DNA of 64,000 bases from Actinomadura macrotermitis (GCF_009604375.1 NZ_WEGH01000002.1:1883533-1947532); one strand, 5' to 3'; positions 32,783 through 41,120 are shown, numbered from the stretch's first letter. Translations and numbers: made by a program. The notes: generated from the sequence alone by a model not told the origin.

Positions 32783-33814
32783 CTAACCACGGGCCGGGGC
32801 GATGTGCGGCCACCAGCCCGACAGGTCCTCGGGCAGGTGCAGGCCGTCGACCGTGAGGGTGCCGGTCATCATCGGATGGTGCCGGCCCGCCGGGAAGCTG
32901 TGCGTGTAGGGCGGCGGGTCCAGGACGACGACGCGGGTGCCGTTCACCGCCGGGATGTCGGCGGGCACGCCCTCGTTGAAGATCTGCCCGCCGTGCGCGT
33001 CGGTCAGCCGCCACGGGCTCTGCGTCACCGGCGGCGGCTCGGGCACGTCGGTGTCGGTGAAATACGCCACGATGTCGGCCGGGACCGGCTCGCCCGGCAT
33101 CCCGCCCGGCCGCCCGATCAGCGCGCCGCCGAGCAGCATGTGCAGCTGGAAGTTGTCGCCGATGCCGCCGATGGTGACCGTCCAGCCCTGCCCGGACTTG
33201 CGGTCCAGCACCAGCAGCCGCTCGCCGTCCAGGACGTTCAGCAGCTTGGCCACCCCCACCCAGCGGTCGGTGTGCTCGGCGAGGGAGCCGGCCAGCCGGA
33301 TCTTGTCCGCCCGGTCGGCGACCGACGCCCGCAGCTCCGGCGACCTGCACAGCATCGTGTGCGCGGCGAGCGCGTACTTCTCCATCCCGAACCACGCCAT
33401 CATCGCCTCGACCGGGTCGGCGACCCGGCCCGCGACGGTGTCGACGATCCGCTGGGACGGCCCGTCGCGCTCGGGGTCCGGCGGCGCCCCGCCGGTCGCG
33501 CCCCGCCAGGCCGCCGCGAAGCCGGCCGCGATCGCGGCCACCTCGAAGGTGCGGGCCAGCACCGGCCCGTCCACCCCGAAGGTCGTCGCGCCCTGCTCCA
33601 CCCAGGCGCCCGCGATGACCGCCAGGAACGAGCCGAGGTTCGGCGGGGCGGCGGCGATCCCCTCGCCCATCTTCGTCATCGCCATGTTCAGCACCGGCAC
33701 CGGCACGCTCTGCGACCACTGCATGAGCCGCGGCATCAGCTCGCCGAACGCCTGATCCTCGGTGACGGCGGCGTGGACCGTCGCGTCGACGTGCTGGAGG
33801 AAACCCTGATCCAT
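32783..33814 (-). CDS. Hypothetical protein, 343 aa
   Basis: A soluble protein with an alpha-helical first half (MPRLMQWSQSVPVPVLNMAMTKMGEGI...) and a second half rich in strands and Pro (GQGWTVTIGGIGDNFQLHMLLGG, DGLHLPEDLSGWWPHIAPARG). I recognise no domain. ATG 33814 gives MDQGFLQHVDATVHAAV. Divergent from tRNA-Thr. Confidence 0.6.
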   Translation of the reverse strand: MDQGFLQHVDATVHAAVTEDQAFGELMPRLMQWSQSVPVPVLNMAMTKMGEGIAAAPPNLGSFLAVIAGAWVEQGATTFGVDGPVLARTFEVAAIAAGFAAAWRGATGGAPPDPERDGPSQRIVDTVAGRVADPVEAMMAWFGMEKYALAAHTMLCRSPELRASVADRADKIRLAGSLAEHTDRWVGVAKLLNVLDGERLLVLDRKSGQGWTVTIGGIGDNFQLHMLLGGALIGRPGGMPGEPVPADIVAYFTDTDVPEPPPVTQSPWRLTDAHGGQIFNEGVPADIPAVNGTRVVVLDPPPYTHSFPAGRHHPMMTGTLTVDGLHLPEDLSGWWPHIAPARG

Positions 33815-33884
33815 GATGATCAGCCTGGCACAACGGGCGTCCCGGACGCCGTCGCGCCGGCTCCGGCCCGGCACCGGATTCGAT

Positions 33885-33914
33885 TTCGTATCCGGTGCCC
33901 GGGCCGTGTATGGT
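33885..33914 (+). promoter_or_regulatory. Promoter of tRNA-Thr
   Basis: TTCGTA (33885-33890) and TATGGT (33909-33914) are 18 bases apart, 38 bases before the tRNA. An inverted repeat ACCGGAT/ATCCGGT overlaps the -35 region. Confidence 0.5.
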
Positions 33915-33952
33915 TACACCCGTCGCCGCGAACGAAAGAACGCAAGCGACAG

Positions 33953-34025
33953 GCCCCTTTAGCTCAGTCGGCAGAGCGTCTCCATGGTAAGGAGAAGGTC
34001 TACGGTTCGATTCCGTAAAGGGGCT
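33953..34025 (+). tRNA. tRNA-Thr (anticodon GGT)
   Basis: A 73-base tRNA. Acceptor GCCCCTT/AAGGGGC, anticodon stem TCTCC/GGAGA with loop ATGGTAA, T-loop TTCGATT. CCA is not encoded. Confidence 0.95.
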
Positions 34026-34034
34026 CCGCAGGTC

Positions 34035-34070
34035 AGAGGCCGGTTCCGATCTTCATCGGGACCGGCCTCT
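34035..34070 (+). terminator. Terminator after tRNA-Thr
   Basis: Arms AGAGGCCGGT (34035-34044) and ACCGGCCTCT (34061-34070), extended inside by CCGAT/ATCGG. Confidence 0.8.
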
Positions 34071-34342
34071 CGCCGTTCCGGGAGCCGAATGGAAGATGAT
34101 CTCGCCGGCGCCGACCCGCTCGCGCCCGGCCTGATTTCGTGGCTTACCGGGCGCCGTGATACCGTCTCTCCGGTCCCAGCGGGACGATTCGCAGGTCACC
34201 GGCACAGGCGGTAACCTGGGAACCGGTCCGCGAGGCGGCCTCCGGAAACCGGGTCCCCGGCCCCAAGCAGTTCGGGTTCTCGTGATTCCGAGGTCCAGTG
34301 GATATCCGGTATCCTTGCAAGCCGGTCCACCGTGGCCATCTC

Positions 34343-34416
34343 GGCGGGGTAGCTCAGTCAGGCAGAGCAAGCGGCTCATAATCGCTGTGTCGCCGGTTCA
34401 AGTCCGGCCCTCGCTA
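34343..34416 (+). tRNA. tRNA-Met (anticodon CAT)
   Basis: A 74-base tRNA. Acceptor GGCGGGG/CCTCGCT with two G-U pairs, anticodon loop CTCATAA, T-stem GCCGG/CCGGC. It lacks the three G-C pairs of initiator anticodon stems, so it is elongator type. Confidence 0.92.
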
Positions 34417-34532
34417 CTACCCGAGCCTCTCGCCCCCCTCACGGGGGCGAGAAGGCTGGGTTGATCCACTCGGTCTCCCTCCCCGGGGGATCGAAGCTCG
34501 TCCTTATCCCTAGCTCAGAAAGGCACTCCATC

Positions 34533-34697
34533 GTGGCTGCCACCGACGTACGGCCGAAGATCACGCTGGCCTGCCAGGAGTGCAAGCACCGCAACTACAT
34601 CACGCGGAAGAACCGGCGCAACGACCCGGACCGCCTGGAGATCAAGAAGTACTGCCCCAACTGCCGCACCCACCGCGCGCACCGCGAAACCCGCTAG
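34533..34697 (+). CDS. rpmG: 50S ribosomal protein L33
   Basis: A 54-aa protein. CQEC and CPNC carry the four zinc cysteines, so this is the C+ (zinc-binding) form; ITRKNRRNDPDRLEIKKYC is typical. GTG 34533 starts it. The position after tRNA-Thr and tRNA-Met and before hadA-hadB is the normal actinobacterial order. The 3' end of the gene is repeated downstream. Confidence 0.97.
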   Translation: MAATDVRPKITLACQECKHRNYITRKNRRNDPDRLEIKKYCPNCRTHRAHRETR

Positions 34698-34918
34698 CTC
34701 GGGTTAGGGCAGAAGAAGTACTGCCCGCTGCGCTCCTGCACGGGGCCGGCACCCACCGTGCGCACCGCGAAACCCGCTAGCTCGGGTTAGGGCAGAAGTA
34801 CTGCCCGCTGCGCTCCTGCACGGGGCCGGCACCCACCGCGCGCACCGCGAAACCCGCTAGTCAGAGTCAAGCGGAAGTACCGCTCTCTATTCAGGGCCGG
34901 CACTCACCGCACGACTCG
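34644..34918 (+). repeat. Tandem duplications of the 3' end of rpmG
   Basis: The last ~68 bases of rpmG plus its trailing CTCGGGTTAGGGCAG are repeated with an 80-base period (compare 34721-34800 with 34801-34860). A fourth, decayed copy ends near 34918. The copies keep ACCGCGAAACCCGCTAG including the stop codon but gain a CTGCGCTCCTGCACGGGGC insert. No start codon serves the copies. The rest of the 34919-35141 gap shows nothing else. Confidence 0.85.
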
Positions 34919-35141
34919 ACTCCCGGGCTCAAGCGGAGGCAGTCCCCGCCGTGGCACCTGGCCCCGCCCGGCGGACTTCTCCAGCACAGCTTGCCCTGAC
35001 GTACTCAGCCCGTCCTCGCAGCCACACCCGCGAGGGCGGGCTGAACGTCGTTCTGTTACGGTCCGTCGGGTAGGTAAGCGGATGCTTGGGGCGCGGTGTC
35101 CGCAGGCCGCAGGGCCAGTTCGACCTGGAGGGACGGATTGC

Positions 35142-35579
35142 ATGGCACTCAACCGTGATTTCATCGGGCGGGCCTTCCCGCCCAGCGAGCCGTACGAGGT
35201 CAGCCGGGTGAAGATCCGGGAGTTCGCGGACGCCATCGGCGACCGCAACCCGATCTACCGGGACCCCGAGGCCGCCAAGGCCGCCGGGCACCCCGACGTG
35301 ATCGCCCCGCCGACCTTCCCCATCGTGGTCTCGCTCGGCAGCTCGGCGCTGGCCGACCCCGGGCTCGGCCTGAACTACGCGATGGTGGTGCACGGCGAGC
35401 AGCGGTTCGAGCACGTCCGGCCGATGCGCCCCGGCGACGTGGTGACCTGCACCTCGACGATCACCGAGATCAAGTCGATCGGCAACAACGAGAAGCTGGT
35501 CGTGGAGACCGACATCAAAACGGTCGACGGCGAGCTGGTGTGCAAGTCCTACAACACGATCGTGGAGCGGGGGGCCTGA
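35142..35579 (+). CDS. hadA: (3R)-hydroxyacyl-ACP dehydratase subunit, HadA-type
   Basis: A 145-aa hot-dog protein: FIGRAFPPSEPYEVSRVKIREFADAIGDRNPIYRD, AAGHPDVIAPPTFPIVV and HGEQRFEHVRPMRPGD. It pairs with HadB as the dehydratase of fatty-acid (FAS-II type) elongation in actinobacteria. Its TGA overlaps the hadB ATG. Confidence 0.9.
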   Translation: MALNRDFIGRAFPPSEPYEVSRVKIREFADAIGDRNPIYRDPEAAKAAGHPDVIAPPTFPIVVSLGSSALADPGLGLNYAMVVHGEQRFEHVRPMRPGDVVTCTSTITEIKSIGNNEKLVVETDIKTVDGELVCKSYNTIVERGA

Positions 35580-36004
35580 TGACCGCGCAGGTGAAGTACG
35601 ACGACGTCGAGGTCGGCACCGAGATCCCCGCCCAGACCTACCAGATCGACCGGATGAACCTGGTGATGTACGCCGGCGCCTCCGGCGACTTCAACCCGAT
35701 CCACTGGCGCGAGAACTTCGCCAGGAAGGTCGGCCTGCCCGACGTCATCGCGCACGGCATGTACACCATGGCGCAGGGCGGCCGGTTCGTCACCGACTGG
35801 GTGGGCGACCCCGGCGCCGTGCTCGACTACGGCGTGCGGTTCTCCGCGCCGGTCGTGGTGCCCGACGAGGGCGGCGCGGCGCTGGAGATCAGCGGGAAGG
35901 TCGAGCAGAAGCTGGACGACAACCGCGTCGTCGTGGCGCTCACCGCCCGCTCCAGCGAGCAGAAGGTGCTCACCCGGGCCAAGGCCGTCGTCCGTCTCGC
36001 CTGA
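35579..36004 (+). CDS. hadB: (3R)-hydroxyacyl-ACP dehydratase subunit HadB
   Basis: A 141-aa MaoC-type protein with the hydratase signature YAGASGDFNPIHWRENFARKVGLPDVIAHGM, containing the catalytic Asp and His. Coupled to hadA by an ATGA overlap. Confidence 0.93.
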   Translation: MTAQVKYDDVEVGTEIPAQTYQIDRMNLVMYAGASGDFNPIHWRENFARKVGLPDVIAHGMYTMAQGGRFVTDWVGDPGAVLDYGVRFSAPVVVPDEGGAALEISGKVEQKLDDNRVVVALTARSSEQKVLTRAKAVVRLA

Positions 36005-36033
36005 GACCCGCCCGGCGTCCGGCGGCGCACTTG

Positions 36034-36069
36034 TGCCCCTCGGTGCGCACAAGCGCGCGCCGAGGGGCA
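36034..36069 (+). terminator. Hairpin after hadB with an alternative fold
   Basis: TGCCCCTCGG (36034-36043) pairs with CCGAGGGGCA (36060-36069). An overlapping hairpin, CTTGTGC (36030-36036) with GCACAAG (36047-36053), would exclude it. Confidence 0.6.
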
Positions 36070-36082
36070 TAGCATCGCCCCC

Positions 36083-36133
36083 GGTGTTGTGTGCATGCAC
36101 GCACAGGAACTGTGCGTGCATGCACACAACACC
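36083..36133 (+). promoter_or_regulatory. Long perfect palindrome upstream of murB
   Basis: 24-bp perfect arms (36083-36106 and 36110-36133) with a GAA loop. Contains the alternating TGCATGCACGCA pattern. It lies 25 bases before the murB start. Confidence 0.75.
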
Positions 36134-36157
36134 GTTCCTGGGAGGGGGAGTGACGAC

Positions 36158-37240
36158 GTGGCGGTGTTCGCCGAAGAAGTGAACCTGGCCGGGTACACCA
36201 CGCTGCGGCTCGGCGGTCCCGCCCGCCGCTTCGTGGAGGCCACCACCGAGGCCGAGCTGGTCGCCGCGGTCCGCCGCGCCGACGAGGCGGGCGAGCCGGT
36301 GCTGGTCCTCGGCGGCGGCAGCAACCTGGTCGTCTCCGACGACGGCTTCCCCGGCACGGTGATCCATGTCGGCACCCGCGGCACCGAGCGGCTGCCCGGC
36401 GAGAACGGCCGCGCCCTGCTGCGCGTCCAGGCCGGCGAGGAGTGGGACCCGTTCGTGGCGCGCTGCGTGCAGGACGGCCTGGCGGGCGTGGAGTGCCTGT
36501 CGGGCATCCCCGGCCGGGTCGGCGCGACCCCGATCCAGAACGTCGGCGCCTACGGCCAGGACGTCGGCGAGACGATCGTGGAGGTCCGCGCCTACGACCG
36601 GCAGGCCAGGGCGTGCGTCACCCTCGACCACGCCGCCTGCCGCTTCACCTACCGGCACAGCGTCTTCAAGGGCTCGGACCGGTACGTGGTGCTGGAGGTC
36701 GTGTACGCGCTGGTCGAGGCCGACGAGTCGCAGCCGATCGCCTACCCCGAGCTGGCCCGCAGGCTGGGCGTGACGCCCGGCGCGCGCGTCCCGCTGAAGG
36801 AGGCCCGCGACGCGGTGCTGGAGCTGCGCCGCGGCAAGGGCATGGTGCTGGACCCCGCCGACCCCGACACCCGCAGCGCCGGCTCGTTCTTCACCAACCC
36901 GATCCTGGACGCGGCGCAGGTCGCCGAGCTGGAGCGCCGCGTCGCCGCGCGGCTCGGCCCGGACGCGACGTTCCCGCGCTACCCCGAGGCGTCCGCGCTG
37001 GACGGCTCGCCGCGCACCAAGACCTCGGCGGCCTGGCTGATCGACCGCGCCGGGTTCGCCAAGGGCCACGCCCGCGGCCCGGTGCGCATCTCCGGCAAGC
37101 ACACGCTGGCGCTCACCAACCCGTCCGGCGCCAGCACCGCCGACCTGCTGGAGCTGGCCCGCGAGGTCCGCGACGGGGTGCGCGAGGCGTTCGGCGTCGA
37201 GCTGGTCAACGAGCCGGTGTTCGTCGGCGTCCAGCTCTGA
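36158..37240 (+). CDS. murB: UDP-N-acetylenolpyruvoylglucosamine reductase
   Basis: A 360-aa FAD enzyme of peptidoglycan precursor synthesis: FAD-binding LVLGGGSNLVVSDDGFPGTVI, GIPGRVGATPIQNVGAYGQ, and SAGSFFTNPI carrying the catalytic Ser region. Start GTG 36158 follows GGGAGGGGGAG. An upstream in-frame ATG lies within the palindrome and is unlikely. Confidence 0.95.
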   Translation: MAVFAEEVNLAGYTTLRLGGPARRFVEATTEAELVAAVRRADEAGEPVLVLGGGSNLVVSDDGFPGTVIHVGTRGTERLPGENGRALLRVQAGEEWDPFVARCVQDGLAGVECLSGIPGRVGATPIQNVGAYGQDVGETIVEVRAYDRQARACVTLDHAACRFTYRHSVFKGSDRYVVLEVVYALVEADESQPIAYPELARRLGVTPGARVPLKEARDAVLELRRGKGMVLDPADPDTRSAGSFFTNPILDAAQVAELERRVAARLGPDATFPRYPEASALDGSPRTKTSAAWLIDRAGFAKGHARGPVRISGKHTLALTNPSGASTADLLELAREVRDGVREAFGVELVNEPVFVGVQL

Positions 37241-37266
37241 CCAGGGTTGATAGAGTGATCCCCGTC

Positions 37267-37357
37267 GAAGGGGAGTAGTCCCGAATCGCGTGGTCGACAC
37301 ACTGGCGCCCGAGGGCGCCCGGTCACGCGGGCCTCACGTGAGGCGGACGAGACCTTC
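37267..37357 (+). ncRNA. yybP-ykoY manganese riboswitch
   Basis: GAAGGGGAGTAG at the 5' side and GGACGAGACCTTC at the 3' side match the aptamer ends; GAAGG/CCTTC closes P1. The gene it precedes is a GDT1-type Mn exporter, the usual partner. Mn binding would open expression. Confidence 0.8.
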
Positions 37358-37385
37358 GGCCCGGCAGTCCTACCCCGCCGGGCCG
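37357..37385 (+). terminator. Expression-platform hairpin of the Mn riboswitch
   Basis: CGGCCCGGC (37357-37365) pairs with GCCGGGCCG (37377-37385), starting on the last base of the aptamer; it could act as terminator or sequestering stem. Confidence 0.55.
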
Positions 37386-37434
37386 AGGTCGCGCGCCCGC
37401 CGGCCCTCGCCCGGCGCCCGAGCGAGAGGGACAC

Positions 37435-38019
37435 GTGTCCGCACTCATCATCAGCCTGGTCGTGATCTTCGTGGCCGAGCTGGGCGACAAGAGCCAGCTC
37501 ATGGCCATGACGTTCGCCACCCGCTTCAAGACCCTTCCGGTGCTGGCCGGCATCACGGCCGCGACCGCGCTGGTGCACCTGGCCAGCGTCGCGGTCGGCG
37601 CCGCGTTCGGCGCGGTGCTGCCGACCGGCCCGATCTCCCTGCTGGCCGGCCTGGCGTTCCTCGGCTTCGCGGCGTGGACGCTGCGCGGCGACGAGCTGGA
37701 CGACGAGGAGGAGGCCCGCGCGGGCAGGGCCACCGGCTCGGCGATCCTGGCGGTCGGCACCGCGTTCTTCCTGGCCGAGCTGGGCGACAAGACGATGCTG
37801 GCGACCGTCACCCTGGCCGCCGACCACCCGGGCCTGTGGGGGCTGACCGGGGTGTGGATCGGCTCCACCGTCGGCATGGTCGCCGCCGACGCGCTCGCCA
37901 TCGTGGTCGGGCGGCAGCTGGGCAAGCGGCTGCCGGAGCGGTTCATCAAGTACGGCGCGGCGGCCGGGTTCGCGATCTTCGGCGTGCTGCTGATCGTCGA
38001 GGGCGTCCGCGCCTGGTGA
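37435..38019 (+). CDS. GDT1/TMEM165 (UPF0016) family manganese exporter
   Basis: A 194-aa protein with six membrane helices in two repeats, each with the ExGDK motif: VAELGDKSQLMAM and LAELGDKTMLATV, separated by an acidic loop (DELDDEEEARAG). Members export Mn2+ (or Ca2+). GTG 37435 starts it. The upstream Mn riboswitch supports a manganese role. Confidence 0.92.
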   Translation: MSALIISLVVIFVAELGDKSQLMAMTFATRFKTLPVLAGITAATALVHLASVAVGAAFGAVLPTGPISLLAGLAFLGFAAWTLRGDELDDEEEARAGRATGSAILAVGTAFFLAELGDKTMLATVTLAADHPGLWGLTGVWIGSTVGMVAADALAIVVGRQLGKRLPERFIKYGAAAGFAIFGVLLIVEGVRAW

Positions 38020-38176
38020 GGCCCGCGCGGGGTGGCGTGGGAAACCTACGGGACCGTGTGCCCTGCGCGGTCAATCGTTTTGGAGTGCCCGCTGAGTTCC
38101 GCCCGGGCGTCCGGGCGCGCATGATGAGGACAGGGCCCTTCGCCCCCGCGGCGCCCCCCGTCGCGGGAGGGCCCTG

Positions 38177-38881
38177 GTGGGGCGGGCGAACGACGTGGTG
38201 ATGGCACGACCCGGCCGCGGCCTCGGGCTGCGCCCGCAGCTGAGCGACGAGGTGGCCGCGCGGATCCGGGAGCTGATCATGACGGGCCGGGTCCGGCCGG
38301 GGGAGTTCCTGCGGCTGGAGCGGCTGGCGCTGGACTTCGGCATCAGCGTGACGCCGGTGCGCGAGGCGCTGCAGTCGCTGCGCAGCGAGGGCTTCGTGCT
38401 GCTGGAGCCGCGGCGCGGCTTCGTGGTCGCGCCGCTCGGCCGCCAGGACGTGCAGGACCTGTTCTGGGCGCAGGCCGCGATCGCGGCCGAGCTGGCCGCG
38501 CGCGCCGCCGCCCGGATCGCCGAGCCGGCGCTGCGCGGGCTGGCGGGCCACCAGCGGGCGCTGGAGGACGCGCTCGCGGCGGGCCGGCCGGGCGCCGCCG
38601 AGGAGCACAACCACGGCTTCCACCGGGAGGTGAACCTGGCCGCCGGGTCGCCCAAACTCGCCTGGACGCTCGGGTCGCTGGCCCGGTACGTGCCGCGCGG
38701 CCGGTACGGGCGGCTGCCGGACTGGCCCGCGCTGGCCGTCCGGGACCACCGGCTGATCATGGCGTCGCTGCGGGCCGCCGACGCCGGGGAGGCGGGCGAG
38801 CGGATGCGCGCGCACATCGTGCGGGCGGGGGAGCTGATGGTCGCCGGGATGGAGCGGCAGGGATGGTGGCGGGAGGCTTGA
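38177..38881 (+). CDS. GntR-family regulator with FCD domain
   Basis: A 234-aa protein: GntR wHTH at about 24-80 (DEVAARIRELIMTGRVRPGEFLRLERLALDFGISVTPVREAL), then an all-helical FCD ligand domain. GTG 38177 has GGGAGG six bases upstream. Effector and targets unknown; the next gene is on the same strand but has its own operator. Confidence 0.88.
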   Translation: MGRANDVVMARPGRGLGLRPQLSDEVAARIRELIMTGRVRPGEFLRLERLALDFGISVTPVREALQSLRSEGFVLLEPRRGFVVAPLGRQDVQDLFWAQAAIAAELAARAAARIAEPALRGLAGHQRALEDALAAGRPGAAEEHNHGFHREVNLAAGSPKLAWTLGSLARYVPRGRYGRLPDWPALAVRDHRLIMASLRAADAGEAGERMRAHIVRAGELMVAGMERQGWWREA

Positions 38882-38909
38882 CGAAGTTAGTTATCAAGCA
38901 CTAACTTCG
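38882..38909. promoter_or_regulatory. TetR operator 1
   Basis: CGAAGTTAGT-N8-ACTAACTTCG, 10-bp perfect arms, 4 bases before the TetR start. The AGTTAGT-N8-ACTAA core recurs upstream of the MFS gene with the same spacing. Confidence 0.8.
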
Positions 38910-38913
38910 GGCC

Positions 38914-39468
38914 ATGGCCACCCGGATGAGCGCCGCCGCGCGCCGCGAGCAGACGATCAAGGCCGCGCTGGCCGAGTTCGGCCGCCGCGGCTACGAGGGC
39001 ACCTCCACCGCGGCCATCGCCGAGCGGGTCGGGGTCTCCCAGCCCTACCTGTTCCGGCTGTTCCCCTCCAAGCACGCGCTGTTCCTCGCCGCCGCCGAGC
39101 ACTGCTTCGACGTCCTGGCCGAGGAGATGCGCGACGCGGCCGGCGGCCTGCACGGCAAGGACGCCACCCGGGCCATGGGCCGCCGCTACCTGGAGCTGCT
39201 GCGCAGCGACCACGCGCTGCTGCAGTTCCAGCTCCAGCTCTACGCCTCCGCCCTCGACGACGAGGCCGTCCGCGAGCTCAGCCGCGCCAAGTGGGCCGGG
39301 CTGTGGCGGCTGATCACCTCGCTGGCGGGCGGCGACGCCGAGGAGGCGGTGCGGTTCGTGTCGGTCGGCATGCTGCTCAACGTGCTGACCACGTTCGACA
39401 TCCCCTTCGAGCCCGGCGACCGGCTGCCCGCGTCGCTGCACGCGTGGTCGCAGGAGGAGACCCGGTGA
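38914..39468 (+). CDS. TetR-family repressor
   Basis: A 184-aa protein; HTH at about 11-55 (TIKAALAEFGRRGYEGTSTAAIAERVGVSQPYLFRLFPSK). The helical C-terminal domain binds an unknown ligand. Sits between two like operators and directly before a DHA2 efflux pump. Confidence 0.93.
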   Translation: MATRMSAAARREQTIKAALAEFGRRGYEGTSTAAIAERVGVSQPYLFRLFPSKHALFLAAAEHCFDVLAEEMRDAAGGLHGKDATRAMGRRYLELLRSDHALLQFQLQLYASALDDEAVRELSRAKWAGLWRLITSLAGGDAEEAVRFVSVGMLLNVLTTFDIPFEPGDRLPASLHAWSQEETR

Positions 39469-39488
39469 TCTTTTTTTCGGCCCGTAAG

Positions 39489-39506
39489 TTAGTGACTGAT
39501 AACTAA
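39489..39506. promoter_or_regulatory. TetR operator 2, MFS promoter
   Basis: TTAGT-N8-ACTAA, same half-sites and same 8-base spacer as operator 1, 17 bases before the MFS start. Confidence 0.75.
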
Positions 39507-39523
39507 TCAGAAGGAGAACGGCC

Positions 39524-40957
39524 ATGCGCGACCATCCCCCCGGCGGACCCCTGCGCACGTTCATCATCACCGGCGTCGCCCTGTTCATGGTGACCCTGGA
39601 CAACCTCATCGTCACCAACGCCCTGCCCGCCATCCGCGCCGACCTCGGCACCGGCCTGGAAGGGCTGGAGTGGACGGTCAACGCCTACACCATCGCCTCC
39701 GCGGTCCTGCTGCTGCCCGCCGCCTCCATCGCCGACCGGCACGGCCGCCGCCGCCTGTTCCTCGGCGGCCTCGCGCTGTTCACCCTCGCCTCCGCCGCCG
39801 CCGCGCTCGCCCCGAACGTCGGCGTGCTCATCGCGGCCCGCGCCGTGCAGGGCGCCGGCGGCGCGATCGTCGCGCCGCTCACCCTCACCCTGCTCGCCGC
39901 CGCCGTCCCGGCCGCCCGGCGCGGCGCCGCCCTCGCCGCCTGGAGCGTGATGAGCGGCCTCGGCGTCGCGCTCGGCCCCGTCGTCGGCGGCGCCGTCACC
40001 GAGTACGCCTCCTGGGAGTGGATCTTCTGGATCAACGTCCCGGTCGGCGCCGTGCTGCTCGTGCTCGCCCCCGGCTTCCTGGCCGAGAGCCACGGCCCGG
40101 CCAAGCGCCTGGACCCGCTCGGCACCCTGCTGGTCACCGGCGGCGTCCTCGGCGTCGTCCTCGGCCTGGTCCGCGGCAACGAGCACGGCTGGACCAGCGC
40201 CCAGGTCCTCGGCGCCCTCATCGGCGGCGCGGTGCTGCTCGCCGCCTTCGTCGCGCACGAGCTGCGCACCGCCCACCCGATGCTGCCGATGGGCCTGTTC
40301 CGCGACCGCGGCTTCAGCACGGTGAACCTCGTCGGCATCGCGATGGCGTTCGCCATGTTCGGCAGCACGTTCCTGCTCAGCCAGTTCATGCAGGGCGTCA
40401 TGGGCTACAGCCCGCTGGAGGCCGGCGTGCGCAGCCTGCCCTGGACCGGCATGCCGATCCTGGTCGCGCCGCTCACCGCCCCGCTGATCGCCCGCTTCGG
40501 CGGCCGCGCCGTGCTCGCCGCCGGGCTGGTCCTCCAGGCCGCCGGCCTCGGCTGGATCGCCGCCGTGCTCACCCCCGGCCTCGGCTACGGCGAGGCCGTC
40601 CCCGGGTTCGTGCTCGCCGGCGCCGGCATGGGCCTGTTCTTCCCGCCCGTCGCCCGCCTGGTCCTCGGCTTCGCCCCGCCCGCCCTCAGCGGCGTCGCCT
40701 CCGGCGTCAGCAACGTCGTCCGCCAGCTCGGCACGGTCCTCGGCGTCGCGGTGCTCGGCACCGTCTTCGCCGCGAACGGCGACATGACCACCCCGCGCGC
40801 CTTCGCCGACGGCCTGGACGTCGCGCTGTGGGCCGGCACCGGCGTGCTCGCCGCCGGCGCCCTGATCAGCCTGCTGATCCCGGCGCGGACCCCCGACGGA
40901 TCCGAGCCCGAGCCCGCACCGGTCGCCGGGCCCGTCGCCGAACCCGTCACCGGCTGA
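39524..40957 (+). CDS. MFS drug efflux transporter, DHA2 (EmrB/QacA) type
   Basis: A 477-aa protein with about 14 membrane helices. N-terminal MVTLDNLIVTNALPAIRADLG carries the family D-x-x-I/V pattern; RHGRRRLFLGG is motif A, and GPVVGGAVTEYASWEWIFWINVPVG is motif C plus the WRWIF-like loop. The TetR gene just upstream should repress it. Confidence 0.93.
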   Translation: MRDHPPGGPLRTFIITGVALFMVTLDNLIVTNALPAIRADLGTGLEGLEWTVNAYTIASAVLLLPAASIADRHGRRRLFLGGLALFTLASAAAALAPNVGVLIAARAVQGAGGAIVAPLTLTLLAAAVPAARRGAALAAWSVMSGLGVALGPVVGGAVTEYASWEWIFWINVPVGAVLLVLAPGFLAESHGPAKRLDPLGTLLVTGGVLGVVLGLVRGNEHGWTSAQVLGALIGGAVLLAAFVAHELRTAHPMLPMGLFRDRGFSTVNLVGIAMAFAMFGSTFLLSQFMQGVMGYSPLEAGVRSLPWTGMPILVAPLTAPLIARFGGRAVLAAGLVLQAAGLGWIAAVLTPGLGYGEAVPGFVLAGAGMGLFFPPVARLVLGFAPPALSGVASGVSNVVRQLGTVLGVAVLGTVFAANGDMTTPRAFADGLDVALWAGTGVLAAGALISLLIPARTPDGSEPEPAPVAGPVAEPVTG

Positions 40958-40965
40958 CCCGCGGC

Positions 40966-41106
40966 GCGCCTCGGCACTCCGCCTCCATGGGGGACACCCC
41001 CAATGCCGAGGCGCGTCGCAAGCTCCGGGCGCCTCGGCCCCCCGCCTCCATGGGGGGCACCCCCAATGCCGAGGCGCGTCGCAAGCTCCGGGCGCCTCGG
41101 CCCCCC
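40966..41106. repeat. Two 63-bp tandem units forming terminator hairpins
   Basis: 40981-41043 and 41044-41106 are near-identical. Each holds CATGGGGG..CCCCCAATG and GCCGAGGCGC pairing with GCGCCTCGGC, so a hairpin (40966-40976 with 41004-41014) forms at the convergent ends of the MFS and add genes. Confidence 0.8.
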
Positions 41107-41120
41107 GCTGCCCGCCGCCG

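Noticed and set aside
34712..34860. Repeats after rpmG considered as a CRISPR array
   Set aside because: The units are contiguous ~80-bp tandem copies of coding sequence without unique spacers, and no cas genes are present.
36089..36157. An upstream in-frame ATG for murB inside the palindrome
   Set aside because: The extra residues (MCMHAQELCVHAHN) come from the palindrome and are not MurB-like; GTG 36158 has a good ribosome site.
37290..38201. A 303-codon plus-strand frame across the riboswitch and transporter
   Set aside because: It overlaps the GDT1 gene in another frame, is Arg/Pro/Gly-rich, and the riboswitch and the membrane helices support the other frame.
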